A stretch of 64,000 bases of DNA from Macrocystis pyrifera (Eukaryota; Sar; Phaeophyceae; Laminariales; Laminariaceae). Under the pieces are notes generated by a model, which saw only the letters and a list, made by a program, of their open reading frames with translations, was not told the DNA's origin and ran no database searches. Position 1 is the stretch's first letter. The number at the start of each line of letters is the position of its first letter. The stretch is from positions 3,038,001-3,102,000 of the forward strand of contig JASSKH010000037.1 of NCBI GenBank assembly GCA_031763025.1, in the 5' to 3' direction. Shown one piece after another: positions 22,553 through 33,590 of this stretch. Made by a program: the position numbers and the translations under genes.

Positions 22553-25500
22553 GTGCCCTATCTGCTATGCCTGATCCAGACGATCGCTGCTCACCCTCTC
22601 TGCATCCACTCGGCGTTGGATCATGTCGTATCTACCACGCAACAAACCCAACCTTCTTCGTCGCGGGTGATCCCCGCACAAAGTATGTGCCGTACGTGCT
22701 GCTGTATATGCACGAACCAACAACGGCGTCGGAATCGGCGGCGTTGCCACACACAAATTAAGTATCCAAAACAAGGTGCGATTGGTGAAGGGTGACAATA
22801 ACTCGCGAAACCGACACAAACGCAGAAATCCTGCAGCCTGCAATGAACGCAAGTAAGTGGTAAACGTGGGGAACTTACTGCAGTACAAGTACTGTGATTG
22901 AGTATGTCGTGATAATTATTTTTTCGGGATTGTACACACCTACTACTGTACTCGTGACGGTTGCCTCGTACAAGTAGTGACCGGTAATGCCGGAATAACG
23001 CTACGTATGGCTGATGGGTCATGACGACACTGTGACCAGCCATGCAATAAAAACGCGTACTGAGTGTTGGTGAATAGACTCGCACGTGTAGCCGCTCCCG
23101 GCTATTCGTTTGATGGTCCGCAGGTGTGTTGTTTCAGAACACCTTTACCTGTTATTTTTGCAGCTGGTATACATGGTACACTGGCGGTACGGCCACAGCT
23201 CTGTCCGGGGGGCTTCGGGCCCGCATGGCCCATTGCTGTTGTGATGTACCCGGTATATAAAAAAAGGCTGTGCTGTATGGTGTTCGGTGTAGTGGTGCAA
23301 GTTTCACACCAGAATATACCAGAGCATGATATGTGCTTTATGTAGGCGTGGCGTGTCCATGGTGAATTTACAACCCATCAACCGTTGATAACAGGTCGAT
23401 ACTACTGGCTGAAGGTTCTTGCCCCCATCGAACGGGGACCGTCGGCTTCACGAACTCCAACCAAGAACTGTGTACCTGCCAATGGGAATGACTGGGATTG
23501 AGGACTCGCTCAAGAATTTCATTAAGGAATGTTTGACGACACGTACGTGTCGAAAAGTTTTAGAACTTACCGCCTCTGGTAATATGTGAAACCCCAGATT
23601 CCGGCACACATATGATTCCGGAGGCAGCGCAGCAGGACACCACAGAACCCACAAAGGGTCAGGAATTATCCAGCACCACGGAGGCGACGTCGTGCACGAA
23701 GAAGTTTTGGAAATCATTCGAGTTGAGCGGAGATAATTGATAAAAACTACGTCGGCCTCGAAAGCGGGGATGCGGCATGGCTTGGACGTCAGACCACTGC
23801 CGTCGTCCCTTTGAGGTTTCCATTCGCCGTTTCTTCGTAGATATGACAGGCGCCTTACTGCTGAATGTGCTCCAACCATGTTTTCGGCGAATGACTGCAA
23901 CCAAGACGTGGATGCTGTCCGAAATGTAGCAAGAATGTTCAAATTTTAGACTTTCCGCATGTTCAACTACTACAACACCAGTACAATATCAGCACCGAGT
24001 ACTCATAAGTCGTGCGAGTGCAGTGTGGACCACTTCTGCAGTACCAAGTATGTACGTACTGATGAGATGCAGGCTGTCATCCTCGTGTCTACAGAATAGA
24101 TACAACCGCAACAGCAGCTTCAAGGCGCTTCGAGGTTGTGGTTGGCGCGATAATGTGCATCGCGACGTTGCAGTGTCAGTGTTAACCGTCAGTGTGTCGA
24201 ACCACGACTCGACTGGCAAATAGTATGTGGATGTCACAGATATCTTACATACCGGGCTGGCCATAACTTGGGCGCGAGACGACGGAGTGACCATCGAAGG
24301 TTTGGATGAGTGAGACGAATCATGCAGAGACTTGAGCTCGATGCGACCACACGGGGGGAAGGCAAAGAAGGGGGGTCGGCTTTCCGTTCTGGTGACGTGC
24401 GTTTAGAGACGGTGAGTGTCGTGTGTATCGATAGGTCGCCTGCAACTTTTCACACCTCGGACATATCATGATCTATCTACAGCAATAGATCGTCTATCTA
24501 CAGTTTATAGTTCCTCATCTTCCGTCGTGATAGGTTTTGCAGGATCTTCGTTGCACAGACCCAACCCACGAAACATGTGCTGCTTCGTTCAGATGTTTTG
24601 GTTCGGGTCCAGCTACGTGAGGTAAATATTACAAGATCGAGAATAGATCTGCCTTGAAAGAACTAGAGTATACCATCAACTGGGATTTCATGATCTGTCC
24701 GAGTTGTGCAAGGTTTCGTTTATGATGGAGTCAAGACCCACTGATCCGCGCCTGAACAAAATGTTGCCAAGACATTTTGTCAAGTTAAGATAAATTACTT
24801 CAATATCGCTCACGCTGTGATCACAGGACGCCGGAGAAACCGACGAAGCGAAGTGCATGGTTCAACAGGACGGCGGAGACGACGGTGTCAGCGAGGACGA
24901 CGGTGTCAACGAGGACAACAGGGTCAGAGATTAGTTGTGATACACAGTCTGTTATCCGAGAAGAGATTTGACCATCGCAGGACTGCGCTCGACGTCGTAG
25001 GTTACAAAGTCTTAACATCACGGGGGCATGCCAACCGTGACATAAACGACTGACCAACGTAGGTTGAAATGCCCCTATATTCTCATTGGCTGAGATGCGA
25101 CTCCTCCGTTACTTTTTGATGTTATTCCATGCAGATAGTACTATTATCGACGACGATGAACAAATATAAGAGAGAGAAGAGTACCTGCAGCCCCTGCCGA
25201 ACTGCAAGGCGCCCCTTCGGATGGTTGGGAACGGTAGACGGAGGCGAAAGCGTCGGACGGGGGTCCGAATGATTGAGAGGGGAAGGCGCCCACGAAGGTA
25301 CCGTAGTACGCTAGTGGACGCCCTACCGGGCGTGAATTTCTTTCGAGCTTGTGATATTCCGAGCCTGAAAAGGCGGCCCAGGGCGTTTACCATGCGGTGG
25401 GGAGGTAGTTTGGAAGCACTTCGCGTAGCGGTATGCTGCATGATGCCAACGGGCGCGGTATAGTGGCAGCACATCTATCGGACGACGCACAACTACAAAA

Positions 25501-26194
25501 TATTAATATGGCCGCCACCCATATCCACGAAGCTACATACTCCTATACGAACCCAGTCACCCAGTCACCCACCAACGAACTCGTCGACCTACCCACCCAT
25601 CAAATTATTATCCCACCCGCCATGTACTACAGCAGTACAGCAGTAGGTGCAGCAGTAGATGAGTGCCTAGTTTGTACGTAGCAGCTCCATGGTCCAGTGG
25701 TTGAAGCACAAGCGGATTAAACGAAAAAGTCAAAACACGGCAACTACCCACAGCCACGAACCCACTCGCGCACATACTTGACTGCCCACACACACCCACG
25801 CACCAACTCACCCACCATATACTACATCATTAAACGTGTTAGTTCATATCACGCTTGTTGACGCTTTGCACTGTGAATCCCATTTACGTTTCCATACTCT
25901 GCCATGCCGAGGAGAGCAGCCCACCTCCGGGAGGGTGCCTTTCCCCGCCCCCCGTTCGCCAACTCCTTCGGCGAGGACTGCCAATTGGAGTGGCCGCGGC
26001 ACGGTCGCGGTGCTGCGAGCGATCGGGAGACGCACGATGAAGCCACTGCCCCGCGTTCAAGAAGCCGGCATAGCTGTGACGTCCGAAACGATGTCACTTC
26101 TCCTACCACTACTAGCGAGCAGTAGTGATGACCACTCAAACCCGTCTGTTGCCATTACTTTGGAGATGGTTGAAACACATATAGGCATGTATCA
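22553..26194. other. No gene recognised
   Basis: Six-frame reading shows open frames up to 164 codons (minus 23448-23942) with no recognisable domain. A short GACGACGGTGTCA-type tandem repeat (18-base period) lies at about 24860-24930. An Arg-rich 80-codon frame lies at 25221-25463 and a CCCACC-rich stretch at about 25550-25810. None is good enough to call as a gene. A lone satellite A-like monomer in inverted orientation lies near 23390-23470. Confidence 0.35.
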
Positions 26195-27225
26195 GCACAG
26201 GTGGCCACTGGGATACCTTGAGAGTGTACTCTGGTTGACCTGAACCAAAACCACGTTGAGCCACAAATCTCAAGGTCAGTCATTGGCCAACGTAAAATGT
26301 TCACAACGTCCGCAGATCGTCCAAGGTACGCGTCACAACGTCCTCGGATCGTCCGCTGTACGCGTCACAACGAAACCACGATTGCAAACGTACCAGGCAC
26401 AGAGTCCCTTGTTTCGACAACGTGAATGTACAAGGCGTTTTGGTTGGATAATGCCTAGACCCTTACTCTTTAGTTCATAGTGACAATATGGAGCGGGGAG
26501 AGGTCGTGTGGGGGTACATAACTATTTTTAGTATACACCTGGTATTGATCAATTCGAGCAGTCACCGCCAATTTTGCAGTCACCCAGCGCCATTTCTTTC
26601 GCACGAAATATTAATGATATTTCCGGTTTTTACAAGATTAGACTAGACCATCACCTTGGAATTCCTTCAGCCGTGCCAAGAAAATACATAGACGCATCCC
26701 CTCCAACACCCGTACATGATATACTTGCCCGACAGAGGAGACAATCTAAAAAGAATCCTCAGCACTAATTAAAAAAAAACTACACCTATATACCGTTCTG
26801 CTCTCGAAGACCAGATAAAAGTCAGATAAGCAACACACCGACTGCGCTCCAACAGAGATACGAACGCCTGGCAGCAGCAAGGCCCCCAACTACTCGATGG
26901 TAAACCTCTATGTGAGCGAGAAGTGAGATGGTATTCAAAAACGTTAAGCCACCCATCGCCACACAGTCCCTCCGCCCTCCCCACCCCCCGCGCGCGCCTA
27001 GAAGAGAAAATATGACCACAAGACTTCGCAATGCCCAAACAACGTGAGGTCGCACATCCCCAGACACCTTCTGCATGCCAGTTGACACTTCAAAGTTTGT
27101 GTCCATACATCTACAAGTAGTCAATTTGGGAAGGGGGGGAGGGGTATCCGTCCCCCCTACCCCCGTCCCCGCGAGTTAAACGTGGGATGACAACAAAAGG
27201 CGTACAGCCGTCCATCACCCCCCCC

Positions 27226-29402
27226 GACAGCCAACGAAACGTTCGATGCAGAATTCGAGAAGGAAATCAACGCGTGGGCAGAGGCGAACGTAGATACATC
27301 GGAAAGGGAAGAAGTAAAGAAGTGTGTAGCTAAACGTAAGAATAGAAAGGCAGCAGGGGCAGACCAAATAGTGAATGAATTCATGAAGTACGGGGGAGAA
27401 GGAATGCTTACGATGATGGTTATGTTGTATAACTGGATATGGAAAAACGATTACGCACCTAGGAGGTGAAGAGAAGGAGTAGTAGTAAATTTATTCAAGA
27501 AAGGAGATAAGGCTGACCCGGGGAACTATAGAGGGATAACGCTACTACGCACAGTAGGCAAAACATTTTGTAAGATTTTCAACGATAGAATGGGAACAAT
27601 GATGGAGAAGGAAGACAAAATAAGCAAGGGACAAGCAGGGTTTAGGCCAAACCGTAGCTGCGTAGACCATGTGTACACCTTAGGTACGATTATTCAAGGT
27701 AGGAAAGACGCGGGACAAGGTAGGAAAGACGCGGGACTAACAACGCACTGTTTGTTTCTAGATGTGCAGAAAGCCCACGGCACAGTATGGAGAAATGGAT
27801 TGTGGAAAAAACTGTGGGAAATAGGAATCAGAGGAAAGATGTGGAGAATGATGGAAAAGATGACGGAATGTGCGAGAAGTGCTGTGATACTGGACGGGGA
27901 AATATCGAAGTATGGTGATATTTTACAAGGTGTTGCACAGGGATGTACGTTGTCACCTAAATTATTCAAGATATATATCAACGACCTGATAGTAGCAGTC
28001 GAGGGAGCAAGGCAGGGAGTCACGGTAGGGGAAGATACGGTGTCGGGATTGATGTTTGCGGATGACTTCGTGGGGATATCAGAAACAGCCGAAGGATTGC
28101 AGAAACAAATAGAGAAGGCGATAGAATACACCAGGAAATGGAGGGTGGCAGCGAACGTCGAGAAATGCGCAGTAGTTGTTTGCAACGAAGATAAGGTAAA
28201 CCCGGTAAATTTCAGTTGGAAGTGGGGAGAAGATGAATTGCCGATCGTTGACCAGTATACGTACCTTGGCGTAGAGATTTCAAAGGACTGCTCTTGGGAT
28301 ACACATATAGCAAATGAAATGGGAAAGGGAAAGGCACAAGTAGGCAAGATGGATGCGTTTCAAACAGACCCGAACCTTGACACTAGGATTCAGAGATGTA
28401 TCTTGATGAATGTGATAGTACCAATGCTAGAATATGCAGGAGAAGTATGGGAAGGGAACGCGAAACTCGTAAAACAGTTGGAAACACTACAAATGACAGC
28501 AGCTAAAAAAATCCGAAGATGCTCAAGTACGACTAGTAGTACAGTATTAAGAGCAGAACTGGGAATGCGCCCACTCAAGACAAATAGAGACATGAGAAAG
28601 TTGAACTGGCAATATAAAGTGAGGAACATGCCAAAGAAGAGTTTGCCAGCCATAGTTGATAGAGCTGTATGGGGAGAAAGTAACAAAAGGACGAGCTGGA
28701 ATAAGGTGGGATGGCGTAATTGAGAAAGTATGGAAGGACCTAGAGGGAAACCAAGTAGAGATGATGTCCGCCGGGAAGTTTGGGAGGTACAAGGCAGAAG
28801 TAGAAGATCGGATAGAAAGAAGGGAAAGGCTAGCGCTAAGAAACAAGGTGGAATCGGAAAAAACACTTAGAGATATACGGGGGATTGAGGGAAGGAATAG
28901 GAATGAAAAAGTATTTGCATGGCCCAATGGACTTCGCGAAAACGCTGAAACTGCGCTTTCGTATAGGGGACCTGGACCTGCCAGAAAGAAGGAAGAGGTA
29001 AACCAGTAGCCGGGAAGAGGAGGAAGTAGGCGCACAGATGTGCCCGTGTGGCAAAGCAATAGAGAGTAGAACTCACATAGTAGGAGAATGTGAAATATAC
29101 AAGGAGGAACGGGATGTGTCAGAAGAGCAGATGAGGAAAATAGACGAATGTGACATGGAGGAGTTTGATACAATGAATAGCAGCGTGAAAACAATCGCTA
29201 TCCTAGGAGATAGATGGTGGCCACAGGAGGCCAAACAAGAAGGGGATAAGATTAACAAAAAAATTCTATGTAATTTGTGGAAACAACGTAATGAGCGCCC
29301 AATTGATGGAGGTGTCTCTATTAGGAGTAGGGACGGTGCTCCGTCTCGAAAGGGATGCGTGGTCAATGGTCAAATGACTAAGGCAAGCAACAAATGAGTA
29401 CG
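27226..29402 (+). mobile_element. LINE reverse transcriptase fragment in R1
   Basis: A non-LTR retrotransposon pol fragment. It opens within the fingers of the reverse transcriptase (REEVKKCVAKRKNRKAAGAD), with no endonuclease or start codon before it. It runs through GNYRGITLL, QAGFRPNRSCVDHVYTL, LFLDVQKAHGTVWRNGL, QGVAQGCTLSPKLFKIYIND and the catalytic LMFADDFVGIS (28049-28081). It ends with a zinc-knuckle-like CPCG...ESRTHIVGEC near 29041-29094 and W-K-Q-R-N-E-R-P. One TGA (27467-27469) and two frame changes (about 28.68 and 29.01 kb) break it. A direct 18-base duplication near 27700-27735 repeats GRKDAGQ. Only five bases separate the last stop (29395-29397) from the C-run, and there is no poly-A tail. 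The fragment lies inside R1. Confidence 0.9.
27590..28723 (+). CDS. LINE reverse transcriptase, main open frame
   Basis: The longest uninterrupted frame of the LINE fragment, 377 codons from an internal Met. It covers the palm and thumb of a non-LTR reverse transcriptase, which would copy the element's own RNA at the target site. F-A-D-D is the catalytic pair of Asp. The GQAGFRPNRS box and the VQKAHGTVWR box (usually AYD/AFD, here AHG) are present. The A-H-G variant removes the first catalytic Asp of the usual F-x-D-L-x-x-A-F/Y-D pattern's second position only; the upstream L-D-V Asp is kept. The true frame begins further upstream, before the TGA at 27467. The product is unlikely to be active as it stands. 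Confidence 0.75.
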   Translation: MGTMMEKEDKISKGQAGFRPNRSCVDHVYTLGTIIQGRKDAGQGRKDAGLTTHCLFLDVQKAHGTVWRNGLWKKLWEIGIRGKMWRMMEKMTECARSAVILDGEISKYGDILQGVAQGCTLSPKLFKIYINDLIVAVEGARQGVTVGEDTVSGLMFADDFVGISETAEGLQKQIEKAIEYTRKWRVAANVEKCAVVVCNEDKVNPVNFSWKWGEDELPIVDQYTYLGVEISKDCSWDTHIANEMGKGKAQVGKMDAFQTDPNLDTRIQRCILMNVIVPMLEYAGEVWEGNAKLVKQLETLQMTAAKKIRRCSSTTSSTVLRAELGMRPLKTNRDMRKLNWQYKVRNMPKKSLPAIVDRAVWGESNKRTSWNKVGWRN

Positions 29403-29726
29403 CCCCCCCCCCTCCCGCCCCATTACTCCACGTAAGCAGAATACTAAGTCAGCAAACCGCACCCACTACGCGTGAAGCCGCGCATCGTCACATGGCCTCT
29501 GCATGCCATGGTGACAAAGAACCCTGAGTCCATTACCTGCACGAGAACTGATGTGTGCGGAAATGGGGGCCGGTCTATGCGTTTAGCCAAGCCGAAAGCA
29601 AAAGACGCTCCGTGACCGTCCACTCCCGCCTCCACGAACGCACAACACATATCGGCTGACAACACACGCATCGCCACACATTTTCTGTATGCCAAGGTGA
29701 CATAGAAATTGAAGTATGTGTCCACT

Positions 29727-30138
29727 ATATGTATACGTATATTTGTCAAATTTTCGTACTTTAGCCAACTTTTCTCTTCGTACAAGCACTTTTCGGGTTA
29801 ACACCAAATGCTCGGACACAGGAATCCCGGCCGGACACATTAGTCGAGGTCTCGGTGCGATCCGTGCACTCTGGAGTACGTGGCGGGCGCCCAATGTTTT
29901 GTTTCCGGCAGGAGTGGATAAGACGATTTCCCTGGTTTCAGTACGAGAGGGCTTATTTTGTACGTACGTATCAGTACATGCTCTCTGTTTTCTCCCCCCG
30001 GCTCTCATGAGCTGTGAGCACACAGCCCAGGCATATACCAGGTACACAACAGACAACATTCACAGATCCCATCGTTCCAACGCTGCCGCCTACACGCCGT
30101 GCGTGTTCGGCACACCCACATGGGCAGTGTTGATGTGG
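29727..30138. repeat. 465-base tandem unit, first copy (split)
   Basis: The first unit begins at ATATGTATACGTAT (29727) and is interrupted at 30138 by the LTR element. It resumes at about 38393 and ends near 38440. The second, uninterrupted unit is 38441-38908. The two agree closely, including GGACACAGGAA.CCCGGCCGGACACATT and TCTCATGAGCTGTGAGCACACAG boxes. No gene is recognised within it. Confidence 0.85.
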
Positions 30139-30699
30139 TGTTACAGCGGGTGGCGCCAGGGAGGCAGGTTCATAGCGCTGTGACTGTCGTGACCAGCGCT
30201 ATGGGGAGGATAATACGGCGCGAGACCGTCCTGATCAGGGTCACGCGTTGGGTCTATTCGATAGGCAGAGGGCAAGATTTGGTTAGCATCCTCTGGGCGG
30301 ATCTTATAGGAGCAGGGAGGATCCCCGGTGTGGGAACGCCTTCGGTCTCGGGTACAGAGCCAGTAACGAGGTTCCGGGACCACCCGGTGTTTACAAAACA
30401 CCACCAAGAGTGAAGAAAGAAAGTCAAAGCCAAGTGATCTGTGATGCCTGTCCTATCGGCCCCCAGTCCCTTGGACCCTGCCGTGCCCGTCGTGCCCGTC
30501 ATAGTGTCTGTGGTGCTTCGTTGAGTGTTCACGCTGACTGCTTGCATCTATAGCATTGCATCGATCCACGTTCTGCATGACCCGATCATTACTGCTTGAA
30601 GGCACTTCCTCGAACTCCCAAACAACAGGTGAGCCGGCCTCAGAGATCTAACCAGCGCAGGTCCTTTTTTCGGTCTGAGAGCTGTACCCTGTTGTAACA
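30139..30699. repeat. 5' LTR of the 8.25 kb element
   Basis: 561 bases, TGTTACAG...TGTAACA, with short inverted ends. It contains an inverted motif pair around AGCGCTGTGACTGTCGTGACCAGCGCT. It matches 37826-38388 closely. Which LTR is 5' follows from the primer-site-like and purine-tract positions. Confidence 0.85.
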
Positions 30700-30714
30700 T
30701 GGTGAACCTAGGGA
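30700..30714 (+). other. Putative primer-binding site
   Basis: TGGTGAACCTAGGG starts directly after the LTR. TGG pairs with the CCA end of a tRNA. The tRNA species is not assigned. Confidence 0.45.
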
Positions 30715-32697
30715 GATCGAAGTGCATTGCAGGAGATCGGAGTGTTCGCAAAACGTTTGCAAGAGATCGGAGCGTTTGCAAACGTGTGAAATAATGTCAT
30801 CGTGTTCTTTGTATAATCCCACGTTTGATCTTGCATAATGCTTTATTTGCATACCAGTTACTTGGTATATGCATACATCCACATGTTTTCGTTGTTGCTT
30901 GCCTTGTATGATGGTGATACGTGCAATATGCTGTTATGTATTCACGCTGCCAATGGTGCTCTGCTTGTTTGCTTCGTGAGGATTTGAAGATTCTTATCTG
31001 GTCAATGCATGCAGGCATACTCGTTGCTCGTGCTCCGTTTGCCTGTTGCTCGTGCTCGTCTGTTCGCTCGTTGTTCATGATCGCACACACATGCATGTTC
31101 GTTAATAAATGACTGCATGCTATTGACCACATATTGTCTTCAAAACCGAATGCAATCGACAGGTATCGATACAAGCCAAAGGTGCCGTAAGTACAAATGC
31201 ACGCATGCTCTCGTGTACCGTTTGCCTGGTTAGGTGATACCGGAAACTAACAACGTCGAGCCTTACGCCGTTTGGGCGTAGGTAACCCCTTGACAACACC
31301 GTGCATTGTCGGCTGGCAAACATAGAACTTTCAAGAAAACCACGTATATTTTGGTGACTAGTATTCTTGCCGCGATGCTTGTAGACTACAGTAGTAATAG
31401 ATCAATCGTCATACTATGCACACCAAATGGAAAGTCCGATGCACGTTTGACCCTCTTCGATGTCTCCGGTCGTACCATTTTCTGTGTTGTATACCAACCG
31501 AGCGTTGCGCTCGAGTATCAGGTACAACACCTGGAGGACTGAAAGCCAAGTTCAAGAGGAAAGGACAAAAAAAACTTGAGCAGATAAAGATCGCCTACGC
31601 AAGCCCTCGGGGGGCACGGGTCACACGGGGTGACATAGTTTCAGCTGGACGATGATGAGCTTGCACACAACGGAGGAAGGTGTGGCTTGCTGTATCCAGA
31701 GGGCTCGGGCTAGATGTATCGATGCAGCCCAACCTGAGTAGTACCAGGGCAACAGGTATGGAGCGGGTGAAACACAACCGTGGTGATCCTTCTCTTTTTC
31801 TGATGTCGTATCCACAGTCGAAAATGCTATATTATTCTTGCTGTATGTTTTTCCTCGAGCGCAAAAAAATAATAATAATAATAATCGGGGGGGGTAGGCT
31901 GCTGTGTCGCCCTGATTGACTTAGACTTCAAGTCACGCACCAAAGCTAGAAAACTCGCGCAGCGCATGCCGTAATATGCGGGACCACCGATGTAAGACCA
32001 GGGACATGGACCCAATGAGATGCCGGTAGCAAGCATGACATAGCGCATACCAGTGACGAGCTGCCCGGTGTGTTCGGAAAGGCATGGTATCCGAGTAGTA
32101 AATTGATGTGCTGTATTCATTTAGACTACCATGGAAAGTTTTGCTGTGGGCTGTCAATATATGTACGACTCAATTGGTCAGCCCAACCTGATCAACCGTC
32201 AGTATTTTCGTTGTCACATATCACAGGTACTGGTGTTGAAGAATGTCTCGCTGCTGGTATCGAAAAAGCAGTGGTAGGGAGTACTTTTGAATATGATTGC
32301 GGGATGAGCGCCTCCCATAGATGGTTCTAAGTGTGAAGCTGGACGTAGCTAGTGATGAGCCTACCATGCCACGAAACCTTGCCTACCGCCGCCCGGAGCA
32401 AAGGCGCCTTAACTCGGAATTACACAGAAGAGCTGTATCTCCGTCTCTACAGTGCTATCAGTAGTCTAAACACTACGCACGATGCTCAAAAAGATTAAAA
32501 GAGTATTGCTGACGACCTGCACTGCCGTACACTGTTGGTATTAATATCAGTCTAAGTGCATGTAATTTGGAAGAAAATACAGGAACCATACTGCTGCTGT
32601 ACGCTGTACCTGCAGTTTTTGTTTATTTATTTCCCGAACAAGGTTGCTTTATCGATATACGGGGTTGGTGAATACTAAGCCACAAGCGTACAGAAGG

Positions 32698-33003
32698 GTG
32701 GCTCGCAGTATGCTTTTTACACATACGTACATAAAGGACGAATACAATATACCCATAGTACAAAAACTGTACGGCAAGATCCCGAAGGACCCTTTGGCTC
32801 GCAGGTGGCTCGCAGCACGCTTTTGACACATACGTACATAGAGGACGTATACAATATGTCCATAATACTAAAACTGCTGTACGTCAAGATCCCGAGGGAC
32901 CCTTTGGCTCGCAGTACATCTGCTTTTTGCCCAAACGTACATAGAGGACGTATACAATATATCCATGATACTAAAATTGTATGGCAAGATCCCGAGGGAC
33001 CCT
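32698..33003. repeat. Three 105-base tandem units
   Basis: Three units begin at GGTGGCTCGCAG-like sequence (32698, 32805, 32907), each holding ACGTACATAGAGGACG and ending CGGCAAGATCCCGAGGGACC. They lie inside the interior of the 8.25 kb LTR element. Confidence 0.85.
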
Positions 33004-33305
33004 AGAGCCTATCTCTCTTCCTATCTTGACGAGTTATCATGTTGACTCGTTGAAACAGCACATACACAGTACTCGTACTACATAACACCCTTATGTATAT
33101 ATGTAGGGTGAAGAATCAGCACGGACACTATTGCTGAATGTCGACGAGTAGAAGAACGGTATAATGTGAAGAACACACACATACACCATATTCACACGGG
33201 GCATACTTGAAGCTGGATGAACAGAGTGAAGCTGGGTAGAAGACGTTGGTCTAAAAAAACTCAAGACAACAAACAACCTGGAGGATGTATATAAATATGT
33301 GGGTA

Positions 33306-33590
33306 ATACTATTGGTCGTACGGCAAGATCTCCCTCTATCCTTGGGCCTTACGATAGTTGTCCCTTACTACCGCAGCAAAGCATCAACATCACTGCCTCT
33401 CGGCATAAAGTACTGTTGTGAAGCCGTTCTATATGGTATTCATACTACTCTAAAGATATTAACTGTTGATACTATAGGTCGTACGGCAAGATCTCCCTCG
33501 ATCCTGGGCCCTAAAATAGTGTCCCATACTGCCGCATCAAATTATCAACACTGCTGCCTCCCGGCATGAAGTACTGCAGTGAAACCGGTC
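33306..33590. repeat. Two 164-base tandem units
   Basis: GGTCGTACGGCAAGATCTCC begins each unit (33313 and 33477) and a CCTCTCGGCATAAAGTACTG-like box follows. The CGGCAAGATC core is shared with the units at 32698-33003, so the two arrays may have a common source. Confidence 0.8.

Larger units (their letters stand above)
26195..29731 (+). repeat. Repeat R1, copy carrying a LINE
   Basis: This is the second R1 copy, inverted relative to 5907-7289. The flanks 26195-27225 and 29403-29731 align to the single continuous copy at 5.9-7.3 kb. The interior 27226-29402 has no counterpart there. At the junctions the R1 strand has C-runs of 8 (27218-27225) and 10 (29403-29412), where the other copy has one G-run (6210-6222 region). 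The right end abuts the 465-base tandem unit at 29727. Confidence 0.8.

Noticed and set aside
23448-23942. 164-codon minus-strand frame
   Set aside because: No recognisable family, two competing frames and no splice or promoter support.
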